From Sphingomonas gellani (lineage in GTDB: Bacteria; Pseudomonadota; Alphaproteobacteria; Sphingomonadales; Sphingomonadaceae), in NCBI RefSeq assembly GCF_900110035.1, contig NZ_FOCF01000005.1, positions 186,001 to 250,000 on the forward strand: a DNA stretch of 64,000 nt, read 5' to 3'. Positions 35,503 to 45,000 of the stretch are shown here, piece after piece. The notes under the pieces are model-generated. The model was given only the letters and a program-made list of their open reading frames with translations. It was not told where the DNA came from and did not search any database. The translations under genes and the position numbers were made by a program. Positions within the stretch are counted from its first letter, which is position 1, and every line of letters begins with the position of its first letter.

Positions 35503-36549
35503 TCAGTAACGCTCCACCAGCACGTCGGTATAGAGTTCGCCCATCTCGGGCTCGGGGGTCTGCTCGGCGAAATCGGCGGCCTCGTTCACCGCCTTGCGGA
35601 TCGCCTGCTCGACCGTCTTCAGCTCGTCCTCGGCCACGCCCTGCTCGTTCAGCAGCTTCTTGACGTGCTCGATCGGATCGCTCTTGTCGCGGACCGACTG
35701 CACCTCCTCGCGGCTGCGATACTTGGCCGGGTCGGACATCGAGTGGCCGCGATAGCGATAGGTCTTCATCTCCAGGATGATCGGGCCCTTGCCCGCGCGG
35801 ACCCAGGCCAGCGCCTCCTCCGCCGCACCACGGCAGGCGAGCACGTCCATGCCGTCCACCTGGATGCCGGGGATGCGGAAGCTTTCGCCACGCTTGTACA
35901 GCTGGTCCTCGGACGAGGCGCGATTGACGCTGGTGCCCATGGCGTACTGGTTGTTCTCGATCACGTAGATGATCGGCAGCCCCCAGAGCTGCGCCATGTT
36001 GAAGCTTTCGTACACCTGGCCCTGATTGGCCGCGCCGTCGCCGAAATAGGCCAGGCACACGCCGCCGTCGCCGCTGTACTTGTGCTTGAAGGCCAGGCCG
36101 GTGCCCAGCGACACCTGCGCGCCGACGATGCCGTGGCCGCCATAAAACTTATGCTCGGTCGAGAACATGTGCATCGACCCGCCCTTGCCCTTGGAGATGC
36201 CCGCGGCACGCCCCGTCAGCTCGGCCATGATGACCTTGGGATCGATGCCGTACGCCAGCATGTGGCCGTGGTCGCGGTATCCGGTAATGACCGAGTCCGT
36301 GTCGCCGTTCAGCGCCGACTGCAGGCCGACGGCGACCGCTTCCTGGCCGATATACAGGTGGCAGAAGCCGCCGATCAGGCCCAAGCCGTACAGCTGCCCC
36401 GCCTTTTCCTCGAAACGGCGGATCAGCAGCATGTGCTTGTAAAAATCGAGCAGTTCGTCCTTCGACGCCTGATAGGGCTGCGGCTCGGCAGGACGCTCGC
36501 GATTGGGGATCGGCGGCTCTGCGGCGGCACGAACGGGAGATTTGGCCAC
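35503..36549 (-). CDS. pdhA: Pyruvate dehydrogenase E1 component, alpha subunit
   Basis: 348 aa from the GTG at 36549 ([13 protein letters not shown]), chosen because AGAGG lies at a proper distance and homologues begin MAKSP; an ATG 21 bp upstream is possible. The thiamine diphosphate motif is [15 protein letters not shown]...ENNQYAM, with the phosphorylation-loop-like region [34 protein letters not shown] starts the catalytic domain. It forms an operon with pdhB; the E2 and E3 genes are outside the window. Confidence 0.96.
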   Translation of the reverse strand: MAKSPVRAAAEPPIPNRERPAEPQPYQASKDELLDFYKHMLLIRRFEEKAGQLYGLGLIGGFCHLYIGQEAVAVGLQSALNGDTDSVITGYRDHGHMLAYGIDPKVIMAELTGRAAGISKGKGGSMHMFSTEHKFYGGHGIVGAQVSLGTGLAFKHKYSGDGGVCLAYFGDGAANQGQVYESFNMAQLWGLPIIYVIENNQYAMGTSVNRASSEDQLYKRGESFRIPGIQVDGMDVLACRGAAEEALAWVRAGKGPIILEMKTYRYRGHSMSDPAKYRSREEVQSVRDKSDPIEHVKKLLNEQGVAEDELKTVEQAIRKAVNEAADFAEQTPEPEMGELYTDVLVERY

Positions 36550-36591
36550 GGGTGACGGACCTCTTTGCATCCGGGAAAAGAAAGTGGGACG

Positions 36592-36619
36592 CGTATAGGC
36601 CGCTTCCCGAAAAGGGCAA
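36592..36619 (-). promoter_or_regulatory. Possible sigma-70 promoter of pdhAB
   Basis: On the minus strand TTGCCC (36619-36614), 16 bases, TATACG (36597-36592), about 43 bp before the GTG. Each hexamer matches four of six consensus bases. Confidence 0.3.
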
Positions 36620-36764
36620 TTCCCTGCCGTCTGACAAAGCATTGCTGGTTATCGCGCGTCCCTTTTCCCGCGCCCTTCACTGACGATCGCGAAAGCACAG
36701 CTTTGCCCGGCCCGTTCGATATGGCGGTTGCCCCACCGCCCCGCAAACGGCAAAGCCTCAGGCG

Positions 36765-38057
36765 ATGGCCTCCGTCCCCCAAACCGCCCGACACCCCCTG
36801 CTGATCGCGAACTTCCGCGCATACTGGCTGTCCCGCTTCACCGGCACGATCGCGGTCAGCGCGATGTCGATCGTCATCGGGTGGCAGGTGTACAACGTCG
36901 CGCGCGAGACGATGGGCATCAAGGAAGCGGCCTTCATGCTCGGCATGATCGGCTTCGCACAGTTCGTGCCGTTGTTTCTGTTGACGCCGCTCACGGGACT
37001 GATCGCGGATACGTTCGACCGGCGCTGGATCGTGCGTGCGACCACCGCGCTGCTGGTCGTGGTGGCCGGCACGCTTGGCTATCTCACCTGGTCCAACCGG
37101 CTGACCCTGTTCGCGCTGTTCGCGGCGGCGGTGTGTTTCGGCGTCGCCCGTGCCTTTTCGGGGCCGGCCTATTCCGCGCTTGCCCCCAATCTGGTGCCGC
37201 GCGAGAACCTGCCCACCGCCATCGCGGTCAGCTCCATCGCATGGCAGGTCGGCACCATCGCGGGTCCCAGCGTGGGCGGCCTGCTCTACGCGATCCATCC
37301 CGACGTGGCCTATGGCACCGCCACGCTGTTGTTCGCGGTCGCGCTGATCTTCATCTTCCTGATCGGGCCGGTGCCGCAACCGCCTGCGCAGCCCGACCAC
37401 CGCCCCCTTGCCCGCATCGCAGAGGGGTTCCGCTATGTCCGCGACAACCGCCTGGTGTTGGCGACCATCACGCTCGACCTGTTCGCAGTGCTGCTGGCGG
37501 GCGCGACATCCCTGCTGCCGGTCTATGCGCGCGATATCCTGCATGTCGGGTCGCAGGGGCTGGGCATCCTGGCGGCGGGCATGGGCATCGGCGCGGCCAT
37601 CACGGCCGTGTTCTTTTCCGTGCGCCCGATGAAGTCGAACGTCGGGGTGAAGATGCTGATCGCGGTGGTGATCTTCGGCCTCGCCATCCTGACCTTCGGC
37701 GTGTCGCGCATCTTCATCGTCAGCCTGCTCGCCCTGATCGTCGCCGGCGGTGCCGACATGGTGTCGGTGTACGTGCGACAGTCGCTGATCCAGCTCCACA
37801 CCCCCGACGCGATGCGCGGCCGGGTCAGTGCCGTGTCGCAACTGACCATCTCCGCCTCCAACGAGCTGGGCGAGTTCGAGAGCGGGGTCATGGCCTCTCT
37901 GCTCGGGCCGGTCGGTGCGGTGGTGTTCGGCGGCGTCGGCGCGATCACGGTGACGCTGCTCTGGGCACGCCTGTTCCCGGAACTGAAGCGCGCCCGGACC
38001 TTTGATCCCCCGGAGATACTCGAAACCGAACCGCAGCACGGAGAAGCCAAGCCATGA
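36765..38057 (+). CDS. MFS transporter (EntS-like, 12 helices)
   Basis: 430-aa integral membrane transporter of the EntS/enterobactin-exporter-like MFS_3 branch. N-terminal [30 protein letters not shown], loop 2-3 motif [40 protein letters not shown] and the C-terminal [30 protein letters not shown] are typical. Twelve hydrophobic segments are visible. The stop overlaps the cysK start by four bases (ATGA), an unexpected pairing. The transported compound is not predictable. Confidence 0.88.
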   Translation: MASVPQTARHPLLIANFRAYWLSRFTGTIAVSAMSIVIGWQVYNVARETMGIKEAAFMLGMIGFAQFVPLFLLTPLTGLIADTFDRRWIVRATTALLVVVAGTLGYLTWSNRLTLFALFAAAVCFGVARAFSGPAYSALAPNLVPRENLPTAIAVSSIAWQVGTIAGPSVGGLLYAIHPDVAYGTATLLFAVALIFIFLIGPVPQPPAQPDHRPLARIAEGFRYVRDNRLVLATITLDLFAVLLAGATSLLPVYARDILHVGSQGLGILAAGMGIGAAITAVFFSVRPMKSNVGVKMLIAVVIFGLAILTFGVSRIFIVSLLALIVAGGADMVSVYVRQSLIQLHTPDAMRGRVSAVSQLTISASNELGEFESGVMASLLGPVGAVVFGGVGAITVTLLWARLFPELKRARTFDPPEILETEPQHGEAKP

Positions 38058-38974
38058 AGGCCAACACGATCCTCGACACGATCGGCCGCACCCCGCACGT
38101 CCGCATGCAGCGCCTGTTCCCCGGCTCGGAAGTGTGGATCAAGTCGGAGCGGTCGAACCCCGGCGGCTCGATCAAGGACCGCATCGCGCTCGCCATGGTG
38201 GAGGCGGCGGAGGCCTCCGGCGACCTGAAGCCCGGCGGCACGATCGTGGAGCCGACCAGCGGCAACACCGGCATCGGCCTGGCGATGGTCGCGGCGGTCA
38301 AGGGGTACAAGCTGATCCTGGTGATGCCCGAATCGATGTCGCTGGAACGCCGCCGGCTGATGCTGGCCTATGGCGCGACCTTCGACCTCACCCCGCGTGA
38401 AAAGGGCATGAAGGGTGCGATCGAGCGCGCGATGGAAATCGTCGACCAGACGCCCGGTGCCTGGCTGGCCCAGCAGTTCGAGAACCCGGCAAACGTAGAG
38501 GTGCACACCCGCACCACCGCGCAGGAAATCCTGGAGGATTTCCGCGACACGCCGATAGACGTGATCATCACCGGCGTCGGTACCGGAGGCCATATCACGG
38601 GTGTCGCCGAAACGCTGAAGAAGCAGTGGCCGGATCTGAAGGTGTTCGCGGTGGAGCCCGCCGCCTCCCCCGTCATCTCCGGTGGCCAGCCGGGTCCGCA
38701 CCCGATCCAGGGCATCGGCGCCGGCTTCATCCCCCGCAACCTGCACACCGATGCGCTCGACGGCGTGATCGAGGTGGACGCCGCCGTCGCCAAGGACATG
38801 GCGCGCCGCGCCGCGCGCGAAGAGGGCATGCTGGTCGGCATCAGTTCGGGCGCGACGCTGGCCGCAATCCTGCAGAAGCTGCCCGACCTGCCGGACGGCG
38901 TCCGCGTGCTCGGCTTCAACTACGACACGGGCGAGCGATACCTGTCGGTGCCGGACTTCCTGCCGGAGAGCTGA
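38054..38974 (+). CDS. cysK: Cysteine synthase A
   Basis: 306-aa pyridoxal-phosphate enzyme making cysteine from O-acetylserine and sulfide, the last step of sulfate assimilation. PLP Lys41 is in [12 protein letters not shown]; the substrate loop is [13 protein letters not shown], the PLP phosphate loop is [13 protein letters not shown], and ISSGATLAA precedes the C-terminus. Translationally coupled to the MFS gene. It uses the sulfide produced by CysI encoded at 22.8 kb. A cystathionine beta-synthase is unlikely because the regulatory CBS domains are absent. Confidence 0.93.
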   Translation: MKANTILDTIGRTPHVRMQRLFPGSEVWIKSERSNPGGSIKDRIALAMVEAAEASGDLKPGGTIVEPTSGNTGIGLAMVAAVKGYKLILVMPESMSLERRRLMLAYGATFDLTPREKGMKGAIERAMEIVDQTPGAWLAQQFENPANVEVHTRTTAQEILEDFRDTPIDVIITGVGTGGHITGVAETLKKQWPDLKVFAVEPAASPVISGGQPGPHPIQGIGAGFIPRNLHTDALDGVIEVDAAVAKDMARRAAREEGMLVGISSGATLAAILQKLPDLPDGVRVLGFNYDTGERYLSVPDFLPES

Positions 38975-39042
38975 TCCCGCCCCGCCATGTCGCCCTCTCC
39001 GCGACGAGGGGCTGTCGCCCCCTGTCGCGGAAGGACCCGTTC

Positions 39043-40371
39043 ATGACGCCAATCTCCGGCCGTCCGTCATTACCAACCGCCGCCAGCGTTGCGCTGATCG
39101 CCACAGCCGCGGTGATCGCGCCGGCCGTTGTGGTCACCCACCCACCGTCGCTGCCCGTACCTGTCGCTCGCCGTGTCGGCGCGATCCAGGCGGTACAGCG
39201 CGTGGTGCCACCGGTCGAACTCCCCGCCGTGGAGCCGGTCAAGCTCGTCGACCTGTCGCCTGACGAAGCGCGCGCGTTCAACGCGGAGGTGCCGTTTTCG
39301 ACCGATCCCAATCCGGCCGCGCGCGCGTTCCGCTTTGCCGGCTCCACCGACGATCGCGCGCGCGCGCAGGACTGCCTCGCCGCAGCCGTGCTGTACGAGG
39401 CCGGCGACGATGCTCCGGGCGAGCGTGCCGTGGCTCAGGTCGTGCTCAACCGCCTGCGCCACCCCGCCTTCCCCAAATCGGTGTGTGCCGTGGTGTTCGA
39501 AGGTGCGGAGCGCAGCACCGGTTGCCAGTTCACCTTTACCTGCGACGGTGCACTGACCCGGTGGACGCCGTCCGCCGCGGGCTGGCGCCGCGCCCGCGAC
39601 ATCGCCGCGGCGGCCTTGTCGGGCGGGGTCTACGCGCCGGTCGGATATGCCACGCATTACCACACCGACTGGGTGGTGCCGTATTGGCAATCGAGCCTGG
39701 ACAAAATCGCGGCCGTTCGCACCCACCTATTCTTCCGGTGGAGCGGATGGTGGGGCACGCCGCCGGCGTTCAACCGCCATCCGTCGGCGGCGGAGCCGGT
39801 CATCGCCGCGCTGGCTCCGCTGTCGGACGCGCATCGCACCGCCCAGGCCGATGCCGATGCGGCCGCGGCGTTGGAAGAAAGCGCTGCTCTGGCTGCGCCG
39901 CCCGCCACTCCCACGACTCAGTCGGATGCGAACGCCGACAGTTTCGCCGTCACGCTCGATGCACGGTTGCGGCCGGACGCGTTCCGCTTCGTGGCGCTGA
40001 AAACCTGCGGCGAACGTCCGCGCTGCAAGCTGCTCGGCTGGGTCAGCGCGCAGGCGACGCCTGCCTCTGTGGAGGCGATCACGCCCGACCAGATGATGCT
40101 GATGTCCTTCAGCTACCTGCGCGATCGGGCGGCTGGCTTTGAGCGCATGTTGTGGAACTGCCGCCAGTTCCCCCGCCCCGATCCGCGCGAATGCATGAAG
40201 CCGCGGGTCGCTTTGTCCTCCGCGGCTCCTGCGGAACCGACCACGCCACCGAAACCAGCGCAGTCCGGTGCCCCGCCCACCGCTCCTCTGGCCCCCCTGC
40301 CCGGCGTGCGTAGGCGGTCCGCAGAGCCTGTACCGGACCGGCCGTCCAAGCCTTCTTCCAAGCTGGACTGA
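39043..40371 (+). CDS. Exported SleB/CwlJ-type cell wall hydrolase
   Basis: 442-aa peptidoglycan hydrolase of the Hydrolase_2 family. I chose the ATG at 39043 (MTPISGRPSL), preceded by AAGGA. An N-terminal membrane/signal segment (about 14-32) is followed by the catalytic domain (about 108-228): CLAAAVLYEAGDDAPGERAVAQVVLNR contains the catalytic Glu119, and GYATHYHTDWVVPYWQ carries the conserved His pair. The C-terminal 200 residues are Pro/Ala/Thr-rich with two Cys-containing stretches and no recognised fold. In non-sporulating Alphaproteobacteria these remodel the wall; substrate specificity is unproven. Confidence 0.87.
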   Translation: MTPISGRPSLPTAASVALIATAAVIAPAVVVTHPPSLPVPVARRVGAIQAVQRVVPPVELPAVEPVKLVDLSPDEARAFNAEVPFSTDPNPAARAFRFAGSTDDRARAQDCLAAAVLYEAGDDAPGERAVAQVVLNRLRHPAFPKSVCAVVFEGAERSTGCQFTFTCDGALTRWTPSAAGWRRARDIAAAALSGGVYAPVGYATHYHTDWVVPYWQSSLDKIAAVRTHLFFRWSGWWGTPPAFNRHPSAAEPVIAALAPLSDAHRTAQADADAAAALEESAALAAPPATPTTQSDANADSFAVTLDARLRPDAFRFVALKTCGERPRCKLLGWVSAQATPASVEAITPDQMMLMSFSYLRDRAAGFERMLWNCRQFPRPDPRECMKPRVALSSAAPAEPTTPPKPAQSGAPPTAPLAPLPGVRRRSAEPVPDRPSKPSSKLD

Positions 40372-40415
40372 TCGCACAGGGCTCCAGACCCACGGCAAAT
40401 CAGACCGATCGCTGT

Positions 40416-40925
40416 TCAGCCGCCGGGCGTGGCGCACAGCGGCGCGCCGTCGACGCCCCGCAACGTGCCCGCCTCGGACACCGATTGGCTCACCTGCTCC
40501 ACCGTAAACGACTCGAGCGACGCACGGCCGCGACAGACGGTCCGACACCCCTCGGGCACCGCAGGCGGGAAGATGATGCGCGTGCCGTCGAACTTCGCAT
40601 CGATGCGGCAGTCGTCGCCGAGCCTGATGTCCAGCGCGCCTCCCTTGCGCGTCAACGTCCCGCTCGCGACGCAGCCCTGTCCCTCGCCATAATCGACCAG
40701 CACACCGATCCGGCTGACGCCTCGCCCCGCCGGGACGATGCACGCGCGATCGGTATCGAGCATCCAAGCGCCTACCAGCGATCCCGCCGCCGGATCCGCG
40801 ATAAGCCCGGCCCGCGTCGCCGCCGCCTCCAGCCGGGCACCGGGCGTTTCGGACTGCTCTGACCGCTGCGGTGGACCGCATCCGCTGAGCAGCAGGGTCA
40901 GCAGACAGGCACGCGCCCCCTTCAC
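40416..40925 (-). CDS. Small lipoprotein of unknown function coupled to hisI
   Basis: 169-aa lipoprotein starting at GTG 40925, which shares GTGA with the hisI stop. Signal with lipobox LLLSGCG (Cys16), then a soluble domain with [35 protein letters not shown] and [33 protein letters not shown], holding several Cys that may pair in the periplasm. I do not recognise a family beyond similar uncharacterised sphingomonad lipoproteins. Coupling to a histidine gene is probably positional only. Confidence 0.75.
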   Translation of the reverse strand: MKGARACLLTLLLSGCGPPQRSEQSETPGARLEAAATRAGLIADPAAGSLVGAWMLDTDRACIVPAGRGVSRIGVLVDYGEGQGCVASGTLTRKGGALDIRLGDDCRIDAKFDGTRIIFPPAVPEGCRTVCRGRASLESFTVEQVSQSVSEAGTLRGVDGAPLCATPGG

Positions 40926-41284
40926 CCCGCCGGCACCAGCACGTCGTCCGCAATCACCCGATAGAAGCAACTGCGCGCGCCGGTGTGACAGGCCGGGCCG
41001 GCCGGTCGCGCCAGCACCAGCACCGCGTCCTGATCGCAATCGATCCGCAGCTCCTCGACGTGCAGCACGTTTCCGGAGCTTTCGCCCTTTTTCCAGATGC
41101 GCTGGCGGCTCCGTGACCAGAAATGCGCCGCACCGGTTTCGCGCGTCAGACGCAGCGCCTCCGCATCCATATGTGCGACCATCAACACCTCCCGCGTGGC
41201 GGCATCCTGCACCACCGCGGTGAGCAGCCCGGCGGCGTCGAAGCGAGGGCGAAGAGACAGGCCGGTGTCGCGATCATCGATCAT
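40922..41284 (-). CDS. hisI: Phosphoribosyl-AMP cyclohydrolase
   Basis: 120-aa zinc enzyme, third step of histidine biosynthesis. Stand-alone HisI, without the HisE domain. Motifs: [53 protein letters not shown], and the zinc Cys in [27 protein letters not shown]. Full length for the family. Downstream it is coupled to the lipoprotein; the other his genes are elsewhere. Confidence 0.95.
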   Translation of the reverse strand: MIDDRDTGLSLRPRFDAAGLLTAVVQDAATREVLMVAHMDAEALRLTRETGAAHFWSRSRQRIWKKGESSGNVLHVEELRIDCDQDAVLVLARPAGPACHTGARSCFYRVIADDVLVPAG

Positions 41285-41318
41285 GATCGCCCCCTAGTCT
41301 CTCCATGCAGTCATCGGA

Positions 41319-41345
41319 AGTGGCCGCAGCCGGCCTGCGACCACT
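41319..41345 (-). terminator. Hairpin between dcd and hisI
   Basis: On minus-strand RNA an 11-bp stem AGUGGUCGCAG/CUGCGGCCACU with a 5-base loop; the one imperfect pair is G-U on the minus strand but C-A on the plus strand, so it favours minus-strand RNA. It lies about 50 bp after the dcd stop. No U-run follows, so partial termination or a processing/stability element. Confidence 0.45.
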
Positions 41346-41395
41346 CCTTCGGAACAGTCACCAAACGCTAACGCCAGGGCGTCGCGCGCTGCGGC

Positions 41396-41950
41396 TCACA
41401 AACGTGGCAGCGTGACCCCCCGCTGCCGCATATATTTCCCCGCCCGGTCGGCGTAGCTCGTCTCGCACCGCTCGTTTCCGGCCAGGAACAGGAACTGGCA
41501 CGCGCCCTCATTGGCATAGATCTTGGCAGGCAGCGGCGTCGTGTTGGAGAACTCAAGCGTGACGTGCCCCTCCCATTCCGGTTCGAGCGGCGTCACGTTG
41601 ACGATGATCCCGCACCGGGCATAGGTCGACTTGCCCAGGCAGATCACCAGCACGTCGCGCGGCACCCGGAAATATTCCACCGTCCGCGCCAGGGCGAAGC
41701 TGTTCGGCGGGATCACGCAAACGTCGGTCTGCCGGTCCACGAAGCTGTTGTGGGCGAAGTTCTTCGGGTCGACCATCGCGTTGTCGACGTTGGTGAAGAT
41801 CTTGAACTCGTCCGCGACCCGCGCGTCATAGCCATAGGATGACAGGCCGTAGGAGATGCAGTTCTCGCGCCGCTGCGCCTCGACGAACGGCTCGATCATG
41901 CCATCCGCGATCGCGCGTTCCCTGATCCATCGATCGGACATGATCGCCAT
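41396..41950 (-). CDS. dcd: dCTP deaminase
   Basis: 184-aa homotrimeric enzyme converting dCTP to dUTP for thymidylate synthesis. Start at 41950 ([11 protein letters not shown]) with a GGGGGA site upstream; this gives the standard family length. Motifs: [58 protein letters not shown] (catalytic region), and [20 protein letters not shown] with the catalytic Glu. Transcribed ahead of hisI, with a hairpin between them. Confidence 0.95.
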   Translation of the reverse strand: MAIMSDRWIRERAIADGMIEPFVEAQRRENCISYGLSSYGYDARVADEFKIFTNVDNAMVDPKNFAHNSFVDRQTDVCVIPPNSFALARTVEYFRVPRDVLVICLGKSTYARCGIIVNVTPLEPEWEGHVTLEFSNTTPLPAKIYANEGACQFLFLAGNERCETSYADRAGKYMRQRGVTLPRL

Positions 41951-42066
41951 GCTGTTTCCCCCGTCCGTTCCCGACACAAACAGCGGGATCATCACGCCGC
42001 CCGCCGCGGACACTCACCCGACTCACCCCAACGCCGCGACCTCGATCGACCGCGACACAAGGGGTG

Positions 42067-42777
42067 TCAGCCATCGATCCTTTCACGGTGCCCGGCGTCG
42101 AAACCGGTCATGACCAGCTCGGCTATCCGGTCACCGACGACACCGGGCTCCTTCACGGTAGCCGGATCCTCTCCGGGATAGGCGCGCTCGCGCATGCGGG
42201 TCCGGGTCGCGCCCGGATCGACAATTGCGACCCGAACACGACTGATCGCCGCCATCTCATCGCCATAGGCACCCAGCAGCGTCTCCAAAGCCGCCTTGGA
42301 CGCACCATAGGCACCCCAATAAGCGCGCGGTTGGCGCCCGACGCTGGAGGTCACGCCGACCACCCGGCCGTGATCCGCCCGACGAAGCAGGGGATCGAAC
42401 GCGGCGATGAGTGCCGCTGGCGCGCTCACGTTCAGGGTCAACAGCGCCGCCAGCTCCTTAGGGTCGATCGCCGGCACCGCCGCCAACGCTCCCAACTGCG
42501 CCGCGTTGAGCACCAGTCCATCCAGCCGGCCCCAGCGCTCCCCAATCGCGGCCGCCAGCTTCGCGATCGAGTCGTTCTGCGTCAGGTCCAGCGGCGCGAT
42601 CGTGGCCGATCCGCCCGCATCGAAGATCTGTTGCTCGACCGCCTCCAGCCCGTCGGACGAACGCGCGGTCAACACCACATGCGCGCCGCGACCGGCCAAG
42701 GCGACCGCCGTCGCCGCACCGATCCCTCGACTGGCACCGGTGACGAGGGCGACGAAGAATGAAGCGGGGTCGGTCAT
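42067..42777 (-). CDS. SDR-family NAD(P)-dependent oxidoreductase
   Basis: 236-aa classical short-chain dehydrogenase from the ATG at 42777 (MTDPASFF). Cofactor loop TGASRGIGAATA, LVLNAAQLGAL in the NNAG position, catalytic Ser in GVTSSVG and Tyr-x3-Lys in YGASK. The TARSSDG loop after strand two suggests NADPH preference. No signal. It lies downstream of purF and ends 53 bp before the dcd locus of the same strand; the substrate is unknown. Confidence 0.88.
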   Translation of the reverse strand: MTDPASFFVALVTGASRGIGAATAVALAGRGAHVVLTARSSDGLEAVEQQIFDAGGSATIAPLDLTQNDSIAKLAAAIGERWGRLDGLVLNAAQLGALAAVPAIDPKELAALLTLNVSAPAALIAAFDPLLRRADHGRVVGVTSSVGRQPRAYWGAYGASKAALETLLGAYGDEMAAISRVRVAIVDPGATRTRMRERAYPGEDPATVKEPGVVGDRIAELVMTGFDAGHRERIDG

Positions 42778-42829
42778 GACTTGGCTGATGACGACAGAGG
42801 CACGGGGGATCAAGCCCGCACCGCCTGCG

Positions 42830-44287
42830 TCAGATCACGCGCTCGGCCAGCATCGCGAACTGGTCCACCGCCTCGGTTTCGTCCTGATCGGTCAGCGTGG
42901 TCGGATAGTCGCCGGTGAAACACGCGTCGCAGTGGCTGGGCCGTATGTCCGCGCGCCGCGCCTCGCCCAACGCCTTGTAGAGGCCGTCGATGGACACGAA
43001 CGCCAGGCTGTCGGCATGGATGAAGTCGGTCATCTCGCCCAGGTCCAGCTTGGCCGCCAGCAACTTGGCGCGCTCCGGTGTGTCGACACCATAGAAGCAG
43101 CTGTGCCGCGTCGGTGGGCTCGCGATGCGCATGTGGACCTCCGCCGCGCCGGCCTCCCGCATCAACTGCACGATCTTCAGGCTGGTGGTGCCGCGAACGA
43201 TCGAGTCGTCGATCAGGATGATGCGCTTGCCCTTGATGAGCGCGCGATTGGCGTTGTGCTTCAGCTTGACGCCCAGGTGGCGGACCTTGTCGCCCGGCTG
43301 GATGAAAGTGCGCCCGACATAGTGCGAACGGATGATGCCGAGTTCGAACGGTATGCCCGATTCCTGAGCGTAGCCGATGGCGGCAGGCACACCCGAGTCG
43401 GGCACCGGGATCACCAGATCGGCCTCGACCGGCGACTCGACCGCAAGCTGCGCACCGATATTCTTGCGTACGTCATAGACCGACCGATCGCCTTCGATCG
43501 AGTCGGGCCGGGAGAAGTAGACCCATTCGAAGATGCACGGTCGCGCCGAAACCTGCGGAAAAGGCCGAACCGAACGGATCGTGTCGCCTTGGACGATCAC
43601 CAGCTCGCCCGGATCGATCGAGCGCTCGAAAGTCGCTCCGACCACGTCGAGTGCGACAGTCTCACTGGCGAAGATCACCGCGTCGCCCAGCCGGCCCATG
43701 ACCAGCGGCCGAATACCCAGCGGATCGCGACAGGCGATCATCCCCTCCGGCGTCATGACGATCAGGGAGTAAGCACCCTCGATCTGCTTCAACGCATCGA
43801 TGAAGCGGTCGAGCAGGGTCCGGTAGTTGGACGTGGCGACCAGGTGGATGATCGTCTCTGTATCGGACGTCGACTGGAAGATCGAACCCCGCCGCACCAG
43901 CTCGCGCCGCAAGCGCATCGCGTTGGAGATGTTGCCGTTATGCGCGATCGCAAACCCGCCCGATTGCAGTTCCGCATAAAGCGGCTGCACGTTGCGCAGA
44001 GCGGTGTCGCCAGATGTCGAGTAACGCACATGGCCAGCCGCCACCGCGCCGGGGAGCGAACGGATCACCTCGTCCCGGTCGAAGTTGCCTGCGACATGAC
44101 CCATCGCCCGGTGGGTGTGGAAGTGGCCCTGATCCAGGCTGGTGATCCCCGCCGCCTCCTGACCGCGGTGCTGGAGCGCATGCAGGCCCAGCGCAACCAG
44201 CGCGGCCGCGCCCTCGCTGCCCGAAACACCGAAAATGCCGCACTCTTCGTGCAGCGTGTCGTCATCAAAGGGATTGGTGGTCAGCAT
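42830..44287 (-). CDS. purF: Amidophosphoribosyltransferase
   Basis: 485-aa enzyme catalysing the first committed step of purine synthesis (PRPP plus glutamine to phosphoribosylamine). The ATG at 44287 gives the usual short propeptide before the nucleophile Cys16 (HEECGIFGV), which is removed in the mature Ntn-hydrolase. The PRPP motif is RIILIDDSIVRGTT. The cysteines of an iron-sulfur-cluster type appear towards the C-terminus (CDACFTGDYP). The frame stays open upstream to 44554, but that sequence is unlike the family. A 660-bp gene-free stretch with a structured RNA candidate precedes it. Confidence 0.95.
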   Translation of the reverse strand: MLTTNPFDDDTLHEECGIFGVSGSEGAAALVALGLHALQHRGQEAAGITSLDQGHFHTHRAMGHVAGNFDRDEVIRSLPGAVAAGHVRYSTSGDTALRNVQPLYAELQSGGFAIAHNGNISNAMRLRRELVRRGSIFQSTSDTETIIHLVATSNYRTLLDRFIDALKQIEGAYSLIVMTPEGMIACRDPLGIRPLVMGRLGDAVIFASETVALDVVGATFERSIDPGELVIVQGDTIRSVRPFPQVSARPCIFEWVYFSRPDSIEGDRSVYDVRKNIGAQLAVESPVEADLVIPVPDSGVPAAIGYAQESGIPFELGIIRSHYVGRTFIQPGDKVRHLGVKLKHNANRALIKGKRIILIDDSIVRGTTSLKIVQLMREAGAAEVHMRIASPPTRHSCFYGVDTPERAKLLAAKLDLGEMTDFIHADSLAFVSIDGLYKALGEARRADIRPSHCDACFTGDYPTTLTDQDETEAVDQFAMLAERVI

Positions 44288-44951
44288 GTCGCCCGCCGCT
44301 GGTCTGGCCGGCGATATAGGCGCCCGCAATCCGTTTGTCGCCCCCTCGCAAGCCGAACGCCGGCGGGCGGTAACCGCAACACTGTTTCGCCCGCAGTTTC
44401 CTGAGACGGAATAGCGCTTGGGCTGCGAACGGAAGTGTGGGTGCAGCGAGTCAAGGCCACCGTACACGGCGCTGAAGTTCAACGACCGGCGGCGTGAGAT
44501 CATGAGAACGGATTTAACGGGCAAGCCGCGAGTAGGGGCGGAGAGAGGCTGCAAGCCCAGGCTCCGACCACTGCTCAGGCTTCGTTACGCCTTTGGATCG
44601 GTGTGCCCTTACGATTGCGTGCCGAGGACGCTCGGCACATGCAATCGGTAGCATCAAATCCAAGGCTGCTGCTTGCAGTGCACGTTCTGACCCAGCCAGC
44701 CCCACGGTAGCAAACGCCGGGGATGTAGCCGGGGACCTACATCACCTCAGCCGCCTACATTGCCTCTAGTCAGTCGGCGGCTCTGCGGTCAGGCACGGAA
44801 AGACGGATTATCGCCCTCTTATGCCCGGTACCGAAAGCGCCAGTCTGAGCAGCATTCCTTCTCACATGAGAGGAGTTCCCGCTCAGCCTTGCGGCCGGTG
44901 ACGATAAGCGGCCATCGACAGACCGGCCGACTCACCTCCGCCGGCACATAC
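44288..44951. other. Long gene-free stretch upstream of purF
   Basis: About 660 bp with no convincing gene on either strand and lower GC than the flanks. It holds a nested inverted-repeat structure (44549-44678), a 7-bp hairpin GATGTAG/CTACATC (44722-44728 and 44737-44743), CCGGGGA twice at 44717-44735, and presumably the purF promoter. The reading frame continuing purF upstream (to 44554) is open but has no family match. Confidence 0.6.
44549..44678. ncRNA. Candidate structured RNA of rod-like form (strand unknown)
   Basis: Three nested stems: CTGCAAGC (44549-44556) with GCTTGCAG (44671-44678); GCCTT-T-GGAT (44589-44598) with ATCCAAGGC (44658-44666), one bulged base; and CGATTGC plus GTGCCGAG (44612-44626) with CTCGGCAC (44631-44638) and GCAATCG (44641-44647), closing a GACG loop with a 2-base bulge. 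That is 32 base pairs, all Watson-Crick, around an asymmetric internal loop of 32 and 4 bases. The rod with one large bulge recalls 6S RNA, but a purF leader element or small palindromic repeat is equally possible. No promoter or terminator was seen. Confidence 0.35.
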
Positions 44952-44977
44952 AAAAAGGGCGACCCGAGGGCCGCCCT
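44952..44977 (-). terminator. Rho-independent terminator of the tonB-exb operon
   Basis: On the minus strand an 8- to 9-bp stem GGGCGGCC/GGUCGCCC with CUCG loop, followed by UUUUU (A-run at 44952-44956), 24 bp after the last exbD stop. The best terminator in the window. Confidence 0.85.
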
Positions 44978-45000
44978 GTTCGTTACCGTGAAACGATCGA

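Noticed and set aside
42830-44554. Purine gene purF with an 88-residue N-terminal extension
   Set aside because: The nucleophile Cys must follow a short propeptide, which the ATG at 44287 provides. The upstream sequence is unlike PurF and overlaps the structured RNA candidate.
44514-44705. Short frame over the apical hairpin upstream of purF
   Set aside because: Its sequence is dictated by the inverted repeats, and it has no ribosome site or family match; the RNA structure explains the region better.
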